Notes: generated by a model from the letters alone, not told the origin. DNA of 64,000 nt from CALMEC01 sp963706315 (GCA_963706315.1 CAVPMA010000014.1:304560-368559); one strand, 5' to 3'; counted from the first letter of the stretch, positions 50,223 to 59,734 are shown. Numbers and translations are program-made.

Positions 50223-52180
50223 AGCGCCCCCGGCTGACCGAGACGACCGAGCATCCGCGTCCATCGTCGTCGGGGATGGGCGGCAGCCCGATGACCCCGA
50301 AATCGGCGAAGCGCATCGCGGCGTTCGGCACCGTGGTGGTCGTGCTGTTCGGCATCCTGGTGGTGCGCCTGTGGTTCCTGCAGGTGGTCGGCGCCACGGG
50401 GTTCGAGGAGCAGGCGGTCGGGAACAGCGTCCGCACCATCCACATCCCGGCGCCGCGCGGCCAGATCCTCGATCGCAACGGCCAGGTCCTCGCCGGCAGC
50501 CGCCTGGCGGTCGACATCGTGGCGCTGCCGCAGGATCTCCAGGGTGACCGCGGCGACCGCACGCTGCGCAAGCTCGCCAGGGTCATCGGCGAGCGACCCG
50601 CCAAGCTCCGGGCGCTCATGCGCAGCGGCCAGAAGAACGCCCCGTACAAGTCGGTGGTGCTCAAGGCCGACATCGAGGACGACCTCCTCATCCCCCTCAA
50701 CGAGCGCATCCGGGAGTTCCCCGGCATCCGCCTGGAGCGGAACTACCGGCGCGACTACCGGGAGGGCGCATACCTGTCGCACGTGCTGGGCTACGTGGGA
50801 CTCATTCCGGCCAAGAGCATCGACCAGTACCTCCAGCAGGGATATCGTCGCGACGCGATCGTCGGCCGCGACGGGCTCGAGCTGCGGTACGAGGACTATC
50901 TGCGCGGGACCGACGGCGAGCGACGGGTCGAGGTCGACGCAGCCGGCAATCCGGTCGGCCGCGGTGTGCTGTCAGAGCAGCCGGCCCGCGCGGGACTGAC
51001 GCTGTCGACCAGCATCGACGTCAACGTGCAGCGTGCGCTCGAGGATGCGCTTCGCGAGCAAGTCGAACGCAAGTCCCAGAACGGCGGCGGCGGCGGGGTC
51101 GTCCTTGACGCGAACACCGGCGAGGTCATCGCCCTCGCGTCGTACCCCAACGCTGACCCCCGCGTCCTCACCCGGGGGAAGCGCTCCGCGTTCCTTCAGA
51201 TCAAGAACGATCCGCGCCGGGCCTTCCAGGACCGTGCGCTCTGGCCGTACCCGCCCGCCTCGACATTCAAGGCCATCACGGCCGTCGCCGCACTCAATGC
51301 CGCGTACGTCACTCCCGACGAGTTCCTGACCTCGCCCAAGTCGGTCAAGCTCTACGGCACCGAATTCAACAACTTCCGGCGGCTCGAGCTCCCCGACATG
51401 CAGATCCGCCACGCGCTTGCGGTATCAAGCGACACCTTCTTCTACCAGGTCGGCGCGCGCTTCTACCAGCGCGCGACCGATCAAGCCAGGGAAGACGGCG
51501 ACACGAAGCTCAAGGCATGGGCAGAGGCGTTCGGGCTCGGCCGCCCCACCAAGATCGACCTGCCGGGCGAGCTCACGGGGGACGTACCGGACCTCGCATG
51601 GAAGAAGCGCAACATTCCCAAGACCGAGCGCGCGTGGAACGTCTGGCGCCCCGGTGACACCATCAACATGTCCGTCGGACAGGGTTTCCTGAGCGCGACC
51701 CCGCTCCAGATGGCTCGCGCATATGCGGCGCTCGTCAACGGCGGTCGCGTGCTGCAACCCACGATCGGTCGCGAAGTCCTCGACCCGGTATCCGGGCGGG
51801 TCGTCTCGGACCTCGCCAAGGGCCGTCCCGAGACGAACCTGCCGACCATCAACCCCGGTGTCAGGGAAGCCGTCATGGGCGGTCTCTCGGACGTGACGAA
51901 CAGCGGCGACGGAACCGCGGTGTCGGTCTTCGGCGCGCTCGGTGGGATCGTGGCGGGTAAGACCGGCACCGCCGAGAACAAGCCGCGCGCCGACCACTCG
52001 TGGTTCGTCGGGTACGGACCGGCGAATGGGGCGGCACCCAAGTACGTCATCGCGGTGGTTGTCGAGAACGCCGGGCTTGGCGCCGGCGCCGCGGCCCCGG
52101 TCGCCTGCAAGACCCTCGCCGTCGCCTTGACCTACGACCCGGCGCGTTGCAGCCCCGGCTCACAGCAGGCGCAGCATTGA
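50204..52180 (+). CDS. mrdA: penicillin-binding protein 2 (elongasome transpeptidase)
   Basis: A 658-residue class B PBP that cross-links peptidoglycan during elongation. A disordered N-tail is followed by one membrane helix (about residues 38-58), the PBP dimerisation domain (APRGQILDRNGQVLA, residues about 83-97), and the transpeptidase: SxxK at Ser353 in PASTFK, SxN-type AVSSDTFF, and KTG in GKTGTAENK (about 585). ATG 50204 with GAGGTGGAG upstream is preferred; GTG 50219 overlapping the mreD stop is an alternative. It is coupled to rodA through a TTGA overlap. Confidence 0.93.
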   Translation: MGGADVKRPRLTETTEHPRPSSSGMGGSPMTPKSAKRIAAFGTVVVVLFGILVVRLWFLQVVGATGFEEQAVGNSVRTIHIPAPRGQILDRNGQVLAGSRLAVDIVALPQDLQGDRGDRTLRKLARVIGERPAKLRALMRSGQKNAPYKSVVLKADIEDDLLIPLNERIREFPGIRLERNYRRDYREGAYLSHVLGYVGLIPAKSIDQYLQQGYRRDAIVGRDGLELRYEDYLRGTDGERRVEVDAAGNPVGRGVLSEQPARAGLTLSTSIDVNVQRALEDALREQVERKSQNGGGGGVVLDANTGEVIALASYPNADPRVLTRGKRSAFLQIKNDPRRAFQDRALWPYPPASTFKAITAVAALNAAYVTPDEFLTSPKSVKLYGTEFNNFRRLELPDMQIRHALAVSSDTFFYQVGARFYQRATDQAREDGDTKLKAWAEAFGLGRPTKIDLPGELTGDVPDLAWKKRNIPKTERAWNVWRPGDTINMSVGQGFLSATPLQMARAYAALVNGGRVLQPTIGREVLDPVSGRVVSDLAKGRPETNLPTINPGVREAVMGGLSDVTNSGDGTAVSVFGALGGIVAGKTGTAENKPRADHSWFVGYGPANGAAPKYVIAVVVENAGLGAGAAAPVACKTLAVALTYDPARCSPGSQQAQH

Positions 52181-53343
52181 CGACGTTCGCCCCCAGCCGC
52201 GTCGCGGTGGCAAGTCGGCTGCGTTACGTCCTGTCGCGCCTCGACTGGGTGCTGGTGCTCGCGGTCGCGGCGATCACGGTCTTCGGCCTGCGCATGGTGG
52301 ACATCGCCACCCGCGACGACATCCCGGGCGACAGCAACTTCTTCTCGTTCCGCCAGCTGGTCTTCGTCTCGATCGGCGTGGGGGTGATGGCGATCGCGAT
52401 GGCCGTCGACGTCGAACGGCTCGGACGTCGGGCCTGGACGCTGTGGGGAGCCCTTTGCGGCGCGGTCACCGTGGTGCTCGCCATCGGAAGCACCGCCCGC
52501 GGGTCGACCCGCTGGATCGACTTCGGCGTCTTCCAGTTCCAGCCGTCGGAGATCGGGAAGATCGTGCTCGTGCTGATCCTCGCCGGGATCATCACCGAAC
52601 GCCGATCCGAGGTGGGCACCGCGCGCTTCAGCCTGCTCGCCCTCGGCGCGACCCTCGTGCCGGCGTTCATCGTGTTCCTGCAGCCGGACCTCGGCACGTC
52701 GCTCGTCTATCTGGCAATCCTCGGCGGGATGCTGTTCTTCGCCGGGATCCCGTGGCAGCACTTCGCGGTCGCCGGCGGCGTCCTCGCCGGGGTGATCGCG
52801 GTGTCGCTGTGGATTCTCCCGGCCGTCGGCGCGCCGATCCTGCGCGGCTACCAGGTCGACCGGCTCACCGCGTTCCTCGACTCCAGCCGCGACCCCACGC
52901 AGACCGGATACCAGGTCGAGCAGAGCCGCATCGCCGTCGGCTCCGGCGGCGCGCTCGGAAGAGGGGAGGACGGCGCGACCCAGGTGCGCAACAACCTGCT
53001 CCCCGAGCACCACACCGACTTCATCTTCGCCTCCCAGGCCGAGATGTACGGGTTCGCCGGCGCGATCCTGCTCATCCTGGCGTTCGGTCTGGTGATCTGG
53101 CGCGCCCTGCGAATCATGACCAGAGCCGCGACCCAGTTCGAGCAACTCGTTGCAGGTGGCATCGCGGCCATGCTCGCGTTCGAGGTGTTCGTTAACATTG
53201 GGATGAACGTGACGATCATGCCCATCACCGGAATCCCTCTGCCGTTCATGAGCTACGGCGGAAGTCACACCCTCACCAACCTCATCGCGGTCGGCATCCT
53301 CCTGCGCATCCACCGCCGCCGCACCGTCGGGCCGTTCTCGTAA
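52177..53343 (+). CDS. rodA: rod shape-determining protein RodA (SEDS glycosyltransferase)
   Basis: A 388-residue ten-helix SEDS protein that polymerises lipid II together with PBP2. Signature segments are GSTRWIDFGVFQFQPSEIGK, FLQPDLGTSLVYLAI (with the catalytic-position Asp), TGYQVEQSRIAVGSGG, LPEHHTDFIFASQAE and the C-terminal TGIPLPFMSYGGS. TTG 52177 overlaps the mrdA stop; GTG 52207 is possible. Its stop overlaps the next ATG (TAATG). Confidence 0.94.
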   Translation: MTTFAPSRVAVASRLRYVLSRLDWVLVLAVAAITVFGLRMVDIATRDDIPGDSNFFSFRQLVFVSIGVGVMAIAMAVDVERLGRRAWTLWGALCGAVTVVLAIGSTARGSTRWIDFGVFQFQPSEIGKIVLVLILAGIITERRSEVGTARFSLLALGATLVPAFIVFLQPDLGTSLVYLAILGGMLFFAGIPWQHFAVAGGVLAGVIAVSLWILPAVGAPILRGYQVDRLTAFLDSSRDPTQTGYQVEQSRIAVGSGGALGRGEDGATQVRNNLLPEHHTDFIFASQAEMYGFAGAILLILAFGLVIWRALRIMTRAATQFEQLVAGGIAAMLAFEVFVNIGMNVTIMPITGIPLPFMSYGGSHTLTNLIAVGILLRIHRRRTVGPFS

Positions 53344-54221
53344 TGGGCACCATCAAGGCCTTGACCAAGGGCGCCGGGGCGCTCCTCCCGTTCGTGAACG
53401 CCGTCCGCGGCGTCGACAAGTCGCTCCATGACACCGCCGCGATCGCCGTGCTCGACGGGGCTCCGGACGTGACCCGCCGCCTCCGGTCGATCCTCGGCGT
53501 CAGCGCCGACGAGCCGCTTCGCGACGGCAAGGGCCTGCTGGTGCACGCCGCGGTTGCGGGCCATGACCCCACCCTGGCCGCCGCGGTGCTGGCCGGCGCC
53601 AAGCGCGAGGGGCGACGGGTGCTCGCGATCCTCGTGGGAACGCCGAAGGAGCGTAAGGCCCTCGAACGCGCGATCCTGGCGGTGCAGCCGCTGGAGCCGT
53701 CGAACGTCGCCCACCTCGCCGACCTGACGAGCGCCGGACCGGCGCTCGCAGCCGTCGCGCGGGCGCTCGACGAGGACGCCGTGGCAGCCGCGCTTCGGTA
53801 TCCGGCGCTTCGGGAGAGCGTCGCCGACACTCTCGTGGCCAGGGCGGCGCGGCAGTGCGGCACCCTCAGCGCCGCGCCGTTCACCAAGGGGGCCGACTTC
53901 CTCGCCATTACCGTCATCCAGGTGCGCCTCGTCGCCCAGTTGGCGGCGCTCCACGGCCGGCCGCTCGACGTTCGGCGAGGACTCGAGGTTGCGGGGGTGT
54001 TGGCCTCAGCGCTCGGTTGGCGGGCGTTCGCGCGTCGCGCGATACCATCGGTGCCGGTCGCCGGCTTCGCCGTTCGCGCCGGGGTGGCCTACTCGGCGAC
54101 GCGCACCCTCGGCGAGGCGGCGCGGGCGTACTTCGCTGAGGTCGGCGACCGAGCCGACCAGCCGCTCGACGGACTGCAGCGGGCCCTCCAGAACGCGATG
54201 GCCCGCCGGGGTCGCCGGTGA
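53343..54221 (+). CDS. DUF697-like membrane-associated protein
   Basis: A 292-residue protein. Residues 25-125 have an alpha/beta pattern (GKGLLVHAAVAGHDPTLAAA; RVLAILVGTPKERKALERAI) like the regulatory half of a P-loop-linked protein but with no Walker motif. Residues 165-285 match DUF697 (SAAPFTKGADFLAITVIQVRLVAQLAALHG; moderately hydrophobic glycine-rich helices). Function is unknown. It lies between rodA and the RNase gene with overlaps at both ends (TAATG and GTGA), so it is expressed with the elongasome genes. Confidence 0.7.
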   Translation: MGTIKALTKGAGALLPFVNAVRGVDKSLHDTAAIAVLDGAPDVTRRLRSILGVSADEPLRDGKGLLVHAAVAGHDPTLAAAVLAGAKREGRRVLAILVGTPKERKALERAILAVQPLEPSNVAHLADLTSAGPALAAVARALDEDAVAAALRYPALRESVADTLVARAARQCGTLSAAPFTKGADFLAITVIQVRLVAQLAALHGRPLDVRRGLEVAGVLASALGWRAFARRAIPSVPVAGFAVRAGVAYSATRTLGEAARAYFAEVGDRADQPLDGLQRALQNAMARRGRR

Positions 54222-55666
54222 CGACCCGCATCCTCGTCTCCGTCGACCGATTCGAAACCCGCGTTGCCATCACCGAAGGTGATCGCGTCAGCGAGTGCCA
54301 CATCGAGCGCCGCGGACGCCGCTCGGTGGTCGGCCACGTCTGGAAGGGCCGGGTCGAGAACGTCCTGGCCGGCATGGAGGCGGCGTTTGTCGACGTTGGC
54401 ATCGAGAAGGCCGGCTTCCTGCACGTCGACGAGATCGTCGCCATGGGCGTGCCCAAGAGCAAGCGGATGATCGCGAACCTGCTCAAGAAGGGCGACGAGA
54501 TCCTCGTACAGGCGATCAAGGACCCGATGGGCACCAAGGGCTCGCGCCTGTCGATGCAGCTCTCGCTCGCGGGCCGCTTTCTGGTGTTCGTGCCCTACGG
54601 GGAGGGCGTCGGCGTGAGCAAGCGCCTCGACGACGAGGAGCGCGACCGCCTGCGCAAGATCTGCAAGGCACTCGACACCGGCGGGGGCGGGCTCATCGTG
54701 CGCACCCAGGCGGCGGGCGCCGCCGCGAAGGACCTTCAGCGCGACCTGCTGGCGCTCCGCCGGCTCTGGCAGGCGCTCCTCGCGCGCGCCGAGCAGGTCA
54801 AGGCCCCGAGCCTGCTCTACAGCGAGGCCGACCGGTCGCTCAAGGTGATCCGCGACCTATTCGGCGAGCACATCGACGAGGTGCTCGTGGACGACGAGGT
54901 GCAGTACCAGCGCATCCTCGACTTCCTGCGCCGCACCTCGCCGGAGCTCGCGGAGCGCATCCACTACTACTCCGACGCCACGCCGCTCATGGAGCGCTAC
55001 GGCGTCGACCGTTCGCTGCGCTCAACGCTCGAGCGGCGGGTCGACCTCAAGTCCGGCGGCTACCTCATCATCGACGACACCGAGGCGATGACCGTCATCG
55101 ACGTCAACAGCGGCCGCCACGTCGGCCGGGGCAAGACGACGCTCGAGGAGACGATTACCCAGACGAACCTCGAGGCGGCCGAAGAGGTGGTCCGGCAGCT
55201 CCGCCTGCGCGACATCGGCGGCATGATCATCATCGACTTCATCGACATGAACGACGCGCGCAACCGCAAGGCGGTGCGCTCGGCCCTCGAGGTGGCGCTC
55301 GAACGCGATCGCGCGAAGGCGTACGTCGTCGACATCTCACCGCTTGGGCTCGTCGAGATGACCCGCCAGAACATCAGCGACGGGCCGCGGGAGATCATGA
55401 CCGTCGAGTGCCCGACCTGCACCGGGGTGGGGGTGGTCCTCAGCCACGAGACCCACGCCGTGCAGGTCGACCGGGAGATCCGCAAGGAGCTCAAAGCGCG
55501 CAAGGAGAAGGCCTTCGCGGTGGGTATCAATCCCGCCATCGCGGAGCTCGTCGCCGGCGACGACGACGCCGGAATCGCCGACATCGAGGCCGAGACCGGC
55601 AAGCGGGTCCGGCTCGAGCCGGACGGCTCGCTGGGGCTCCACGAGCTCCGCGTCGCGCCGATCTGA
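54218..55666 (+). CDS. rng: ribonuclease E/G family endoribonuclease
   Basis: A 482-residue RNase. An N-terminal S1 domain (GHVWKGRVENVLAGMEAAFVDVG, residues about 37-60, then KGDEILVQAIKDPMGTKG) is followed by the catalytic DNase I-like subdomain with the two metal aspartates in MTVIDVNSGRHVG and IIIDFIDMNDARNR, and the zinc-link CPTC in VECPTCTGVG. The length matches the compact RNase G form without the long RNase E scaffold. It processes rRNA and mRNA. GTG overlaps the upstream stop. Confidence 0.92.
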   Translation: MTTRILVSVDRFETRVAITEGDRVSECHIERRGRRSVVGHVWKGRVENVLAGMEAAFVDVGIEKAGFLHVDEIVAMGVPKSKRMIANLLKKGDEILVQAIKDPMGTKGSRLSMQLSLAGRFLVFVPYGEGVGVSKRLDDEERDRLRKICKALDTGGGGLIVRTQAAGAAAKDLQRDLLALRRLWQALLARAEQVKAPSLLYSEADRSLKVIRDLFGEHIDEVLVDDEVQYQRILDFLRRTSPELAERIHYYSDATPLMERYGVDRSLRSTLERRVDLKSGGYLIIDDTEAMTVIDVNSGRHVGRGKTTLEETITQTNLEAAEEVVRQLRLRDIGGMIIIDFIDMNDARNRKAVRSALEVALERDRAKAYVVDISPLGLVEMTRQNISDGPREIMTVECPTCTGVGVVLSHETHAVQVDREIRKELKARKEKAFAVGINPAIAELVAGDDDAGIADIEAETGKRVRLEPDGSLGLHELRVAPI

Positions 55667-55804
55667 TGCGCTCGTCTCAAACTCGGTAACGCATTCCTCG
55701 AAAAACCTCCAAGGCGTTGCGGGAAAGAACGCGAAGATCACCCCCGTCCCGCGTCCTGCGGGACTCCTGTAACGGCGCCAAGGTGCCGATACAACTTCTG
55801 GAAA

Positions 55805-57010
55805 ATGAGGGGATCACGTCTATCGCGCGGGGCGTACACGTACGTCCTGTCCTGCATCGCCGCCACCGTCGCGGCGACGATCGCGGCCATCATCGCGCAG
55901 CCGGAGATCGGCGACGTCTGGGCGCTCGTCGCATTCACCGGTGGCGCGGCCCTCGCGCAGCTCTTCCTGGTGCAGGCCTCGCCGCGTCTCGGCTACGACA
56001 TCTCCCTGGCGTTCCTCTTCGCCGCGGTCATCGTGCTCCCGGCCCCCTCCGTGGTGCTCGTGGCGACCCTCATGTTCCTGCCGATCTGGATCCGGGAGAA
56101 GTACCCGTGGTACATGCCCGTGTTCAACATGGCGAACTACGCCCTCCCGGCGCTCATGGCCAAGGTCATCGTGGCCGCCGGCCCGCAGACCCCCGGCGCG
56201 GTGTGGGCCGGGTACGTCGCGATCGCAACCATCGCCTTCACGCTCGTGAACCACGCGGTGCTGGCCGGCATCCTTCGCCTCGCCCGGGGCGAGACGCTTC
56301 GCCAGACCCGGCTCTTCACCGCGACGCACCTCTCGCTCGACACCCTCGTGCTGTGCTCCGGCGCCGCCATGGCGCTGGCGTGGGCCGTCGCGCCGGTGAC
56401 CAGCCTCTTCGCCATGCTCCCGCTCATCCTGATCGCCCGGGCCCTCCAGATCCCGCGGCTCGAGCAGGAGAGCTGGACCGACGCGAAGACCGGCCTCTAC
56501 AACGCCCGGTTCTTCGCCGAGCGCGGTGACGAGGTCGTGCGCCGCGGCCGGGGCCTGACGTCGCTGGCCATGATCGACCTCGACTTCCTGCGCGACATCA
56601 ACAACTCCCACGGGCATCTGGCGGGCGACGCCGTCATCACCTCCATCGCCCAGGCGATCGGGGCGAGCGCGCGAGCCACCGACATGGCCGCCCGCTTCGG
56701 CGGCGAGGAGTTCGCGCTGCTCATGCCGGCCACGCCGCTCGAGGCCGCCGCCACCGTGGCCGAGCGTCTGCGCGCCGCGGTGGAGGCCCTCGTCGTCGAC
56801 GCCGAGGGCATCGAGCTCCGAGCGACCGTCAGCGTCGGGGTCGCGAGCGGGGGCGAGAACCTCGAGGACCTCATCCGCCGGGCCGACAAGGCGCTGTACC
56901 GGGCCAAGGGCCGCGGGCGAAACGTCGTCGTGGTCGGCGACGCCGACGACGAGGACGTCGTGGACCGCCGCTCCCGCGCCGGCGAGGGCCGCACCTCCAG
57001 CGTTCGCTGA
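55805..57010 (+). CDS. membrane diguanylate cyclase (GGDEF)
   Basis: A 401-residue protein with six to seven N-terminal helices (residues about 12-215, MASE-like sensor) and a GGDEF domain. The active loop is RFGGEEFALLMP with GGEEF at about residue 300, the metal-binding strand is SLAMIDLDFLRDINNSHGHLAGD, and an RATD sequence five residues before GGEEF is a proper RxxD inhibitory site, so the enzyme should make c-di-GMP with product feedback. No EAL domain or PilZ receptor lies nearby. The ATG has GAGGGG-type sequence close upstream. It stands between rng and rplU. Confidence 0.9.
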   Translation: MRGSRLSRGAYTYVLSCIAATVAATIAAIIAQPEIGDVWALVAFTGGAALAQLFLVQASPRLGYDISLAFLFAAVIVLPAPSVVLVATLMFLPIWIREKYPWYMPVFNMANYALPALMAKVIVAAGPQTPGAVWAGYVAIATIAFTLVNHAVLAGILRLARGETLRQTRLFTATHLSLDTLVLCSGAAMALAWAVAPVTSLFAMLPLILIARALQIPRLEQESWTDAKTGLYNARFFAERGDEVVRRGRGLTSLAMIDLDFLRDINNSHGHLAGDAVITSIAQAIGASARATDMAARFGGEEFALLMPATPLEAAATVAERLRAAVEALVVDAEGIELRATVSVGVASGGENLEDLIRRADKALYRAKGRGRNVVVVGDADDEDVVDRRSRAGEGRTSSVR

Positions 57011-57049
57011 CCCGGCTTCGCCCCGCTGCCGATTCGCCGCAGGATCGGG

Positions 57050-57055
57050 TACAAT
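57050..57055 (+). promoter_or_regulatory. -10-like TACAAT of the rplU operon
   Basis: TACAAT lies about 50 bases before the rplU start, giving a leader of about 45 bases. The -35 region is not clear. Confidence 0.45.
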
Positions 57056-57105
57056 CTCCGACCGCGCCGCGCCCGTGGTGCCGCGAGCCATCAGGGAGCA
57101 GTTGA

Positions 57106-57402
57106 ATGCCCGACTACGCAGTGATCGCCGTTGGCGGAAAGCAGTACCGTGTCCGCGAGGGGGAGGAGCTCCTCGTTGATCGTCTGGCGGTCGAGCCGGG
57201 TGAGACGTTCACGCCGCCGGTCGTGGCGGTGGGGGACGCGAACGGGATCAGCGACGGGGGGTCTGTCACGGCACGGGTCGAGGAGCACCTCCTCGGCAAG
57301 AAGATCATCGTCTTCACCTACCGGGCCAAGAAGGACTCCAAGAAGAAGCGCGGCCACCGCTCCCGCCTTTCCCGCATCCACATCCAGTCCATCGGAGCGT
57401 AG
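57106..57402 (+). CDS. rplU: 50S ribosomal protein L21
   Basis: A 98-residue ribosomal protein. YAVIAVGGKQYRVREGEEL is the family N-terminus, and FTYRAKKDSKKKRGHRSRLSRIHI is split by the universal KKxxGHR motif near residue 80, followed by the IxI end. GGGAG lies eight bases before ATG. It heads rplU-rpmA-obg, a nearly universal order; rpmA begins two bases after its stop. Confidence 0.97.
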   Translation: MPDYAVIAVGGKQYRVREGEELLVDRLAVEPGETFTPPVVAVGDANGISDGGSVTARVEEHLLGKKIIVFTYRAKKDSKKKRGHRSRLSRIHIQSIGA

Positions 57403-57404
57403 AC

Positions 57405-57671
57405 ATGGCTCACAAGAAAGGCGGCGGCTCCAGCCGCAACGGACGTGACTCCACCGCTCAGCGGCTTGGCGTCAAGGTGTTCGCGGGCCAGGTCGTCCCC
57501 GCCGGCTCGATCATCGTCCGCCAGCGCGGCACCCGCTTCCACCCGGGCGACGGCACGGGCATCGGCAAGGACCACACGATCTTCGCGACGGTCAGCGGCC
57601 GCGTGGAGTTCACCAACGGCCGCAAGGGCCGCCGGATCTTCGTGCACCCGGAGGGTGCGGGCGCCGAATAA
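57405..57671 (+). CDS. rpmA: 50S ribosomal protein L27
   Basis: An 88-residue ribosomal protein whose N-terminus reaches the peptidyl-transferase centre. MAHKKGGGSSRNGRDSTAQR is the conserved start (no extra cleaved extension as in Firmicutes), and IVRQRGTRFHPGDGTGIGKD is the family core. It follows rplU by two bases and precedes obg by 12. Confidence 0.97.
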   Translation: MAHKKGGGSSRNGRDSTAQRLGVKVFAGQVVPAGSIIVRQRGTRFHPGDGTGIGKDHTIFATVSGRVEFTNGRKGRRIFVHPEGAGAE

Positions 57672-57683
57672 GGCCTCGATCCG

Positions 57684-58619
57684 GTGGCGTTCACCGATCG
57701 GGTCCAGATCCACGTCGCCGCCGGTCACGGCGGTGGCGGCTGCGTGTCGTTCCGGCGTGAGGCGCGCACGCCACGCGGCGGCCCGGACGGCGGCAACGGC
57801 GGCCGCGGCGGCTCGGTGTTCATCGTCGCCGACCCGACCGTGGAGGACCTCTCAGAGTTCCGCCACCACGTCCACCACAAGGCACGGCCCGGCGGACCGG
57901 GCGAGGGTCGCCGCCGGCACGGCAAGGCCGGGGCGGACGCCGTGCTGACGGTGCCGTTGGGAACGCGCGTGATCCGAAATGGCGACACGATCGCCACCCT
58001 GGACGCGCCCGGCGCGCGCGAGGAGGTCGCCCGTGGCGGGGAGGGCGGCGCCGGCAACTGGGCGTTTCGCTCGTCGACCCACCAGGCGCCGCGCGAGTCC
58101 ATCCCCGGCGGGCCGGGCGACGAGACCTGGCTCACCCTCGAGCTGCGACTCGCGGTCGACGTCGCGATCGTCGGCCTGCCGAACAGCGGCAAGAGCGCGC
58201 TCCTGCGTGCGCTCACCGGCGCGGCGGTGGTTGTCGCCGCCTATCCGCGCTCGACGCGCCAGCCGGCCTTCGGGCCCCTCGAAGACGACGCCGGCCACCT
58301 GTACCTCGCCGTCGACCTGCCGGGTGTCGACGAGCACGGCGAACCGCGCCCCGACGGCCGCCTGGAGCAGCTCGAACGGGCGGTCATCATCCTGCACTGC
58401 GTCGACGCATCGGCCGACGAGCCGATCGAACCACGGCTGGAGGCGGTGCGCCGCACGGTCGCGCAGTACGCCTCGCCGAGCGCACGGGAGATCGTCGTCG
58501 CCACCCATGCCGACCCCCAGGCTCGGCCGCCGGCGGTGGACGCCGCGGTGGACTCCGAGACCGGTGCCGGCATCGACGCGCTCCGGGCGAAGATCATCGA
58601 CCTGCTGGCGGGGCGCTGA
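57684..58619 (+). CDS. obgE: Obg-family GTPase with a divergent G domain
   Basis: A 311-residue protein. Residues 1-155 are a normal glycine-rich Obg fold (GHGGGGCVSFRREA, GGPDGGNGGRGGSVF). The G domain is degenerate: G1 GLPNSGKS is intact (164-171), switch I is YPRSTRQP instead of YPFTTLxP, G3 DLPG (211-214) is kept but switch II is shortened and altered, and G4 NKxD is replaced by THAD (274-277). No C-terminal OCT domain is present. Nucleotide specificity and GTPase rate are probably changed. GTG 57684; the stop overlaps the proB ATG. Confidence 0.9.
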   Translation: MAFTDRVQIHVAAGHGGGGCVSFRREARTPRGGPDGGNGGRGGSVFIVADPTVEDLSEFRHHVHHKARPGGPGEGRRRHGKAGADAVLTVPLGTRVIRNGDTIATLDAPGAREEVARGGEGGAGNWAFRSSTHQAPRESIPGGPGDETWLTLELRLAVDVAIVGLPNSGKSALLRALTGAAVVVAAYPRSTRQPAFGPLEDDAGHLYLAVDLPGVDEHGEPRPDGRLEQLERAVIILHCVDASADEPIEPRLEAVRRTVAQYASPSAREIVVATHADPQARPPAVDAAVDSETGAGIDALRAKIIDLLAGR

Positions 58620-59722
58620 TGGCCGTCGTCGTCGTGAAGGTCGGCACCTCCACGCTCGTCGACGCTGCGGGGCGTTTTCGCGAGGACGTGCTGGAGTCGC
58701 GCGTGCGCGAGCTGGTGCGGATCCAGCGCCAGGGCCACCAGCCCGTGCTGGTCTCGAGCGCGGCGATCGCCTGCGGGCTCGCCCGGCTCGGCATCGCCGA
58801 GCGTCCCTCGGCGCTTCCCGACCTGCAGGCCGCGTCCGCGGTGGGGCAGGGGGTCTTATTCGAGCGGTACCTGCAGGCGTTCAACGCCCACGAGGTAGTG
58901 CCCGCACAGGTGCTGCTGACCTCCGGCGACCTGGAGCGCCGCGCGTCTTACATCAATGCGCGCAACACGCTGCTTCGGCTCATCGAGCTCGGCGCCGTCC
59001 CTGTCATCAATGAGAACGACACGACTGCCACCGACGACATCACGTTCGGCGACAATGACGTGCTCGCCGCCCAGGTCGCCATCCTGCTCCGCGCGTCGTG
59101 GCTGCTACTGCTCACCGACCGCGACGGGCTCTACGCCCCCGGCGCCGACGGCCCGGAGCTCATCGGCGACGTCCCGGCCGGTACCGCCCCGGAGGAGGTG
59201 GAGCTGGCATCGATCGCGGGCTCCGGCCACGGCCGCGGCGGCATCGCGAGCAAAGTGGCCTCGGCCAGCATGGCCACTGCCGCCGGCATCACCTGCGTGA
59301 TCGCGAACGGGGCGATCGACAACGTCATCACCCAGGTCGCGCACGGCGCCCATGTGGGTACCCGTTTCCCGCCTACCAAGCGGCCGCGGTCGGCGTTCAA
59401 GCTGTGGCTGCGCTACGCGAAGCCGGCGATGGGCCGGATCGACGTCGACGCAGGGGCCGCCCGGGCGCTCGAGTCGCGGGGCACGTCGCTGCTCGCGGTC
59501 GGCATCACCGGGTCGCGGGGCGGGTTTCAGGCCGGCGACGCGGTCGAGGTGGCCGACCCCGCCGGCAGGATCATCGGCAAGGGTATCTGCGGACTCTCGG
59601 CCGACGACGTGCGGCAGGTGGCGGGCCTGTCCAGCGCCGACGCCCGTGCTCGGCTTCCCGGGGCCCCTGACGAGGTGATCCACCGCGATCAGTTCGTCCT
59701 CGTGGGGGCGGATGTGGTGTAG
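58619..59722 (+). CDS. proB: glutamate 5-kinase
   Basis: A 367-residue enzyme phosphorylating glutamate in proline synthesis. The amino-acid kinase domain has VVVVKVGTSTLVDAAG at the start, VLVSSAAIACGLARLG, VPVINENDTTATDDITFGDND (glutamate and metal binding) and LLLLTDRDGLYAP with GRGGIASKVASASMATAAG. From about residue 280 a PUA domain follows (IDVDAGAARALESRGTSLLAVG). Normal length. ATG overlaps the obg stop (TGATG). Feedback inhibition by proline is typical of the PUA-bearing form. Confidence 0.95.
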   Translation: MAVVVVKVGTSTLVDAAGRFREDVLESRVRELVRIQRQGHQPVLVSSAAIACGLARLGIAERPSALPDLQAASAVGQGVLFERYLQAFNAHEVVPAQVLLTSGDLERRASYINARNTLLRLIELGAVPVINENDTTATDDITFGDNDVLAAQVAILLRASWLLLLTDRDGLYAPGADGPELIGDVPAGTAPEEVELASIAGSGHGRGGIASKVASASMATAAGITCVIANGAIDNVITQVAHGAHVGTRFPPTKRPRSAFKLWLRYAKPAMGRIDVDAGAARALESRGTSLLAVGITGSRGGFQAGDAVEVADPAGRIIGKGICGLSADDVRQVAGLSSADARARLPGAPDEVIHRDQFVLVGADVV

Positions 59723-59734
59723 CGTTTTGGAGCA

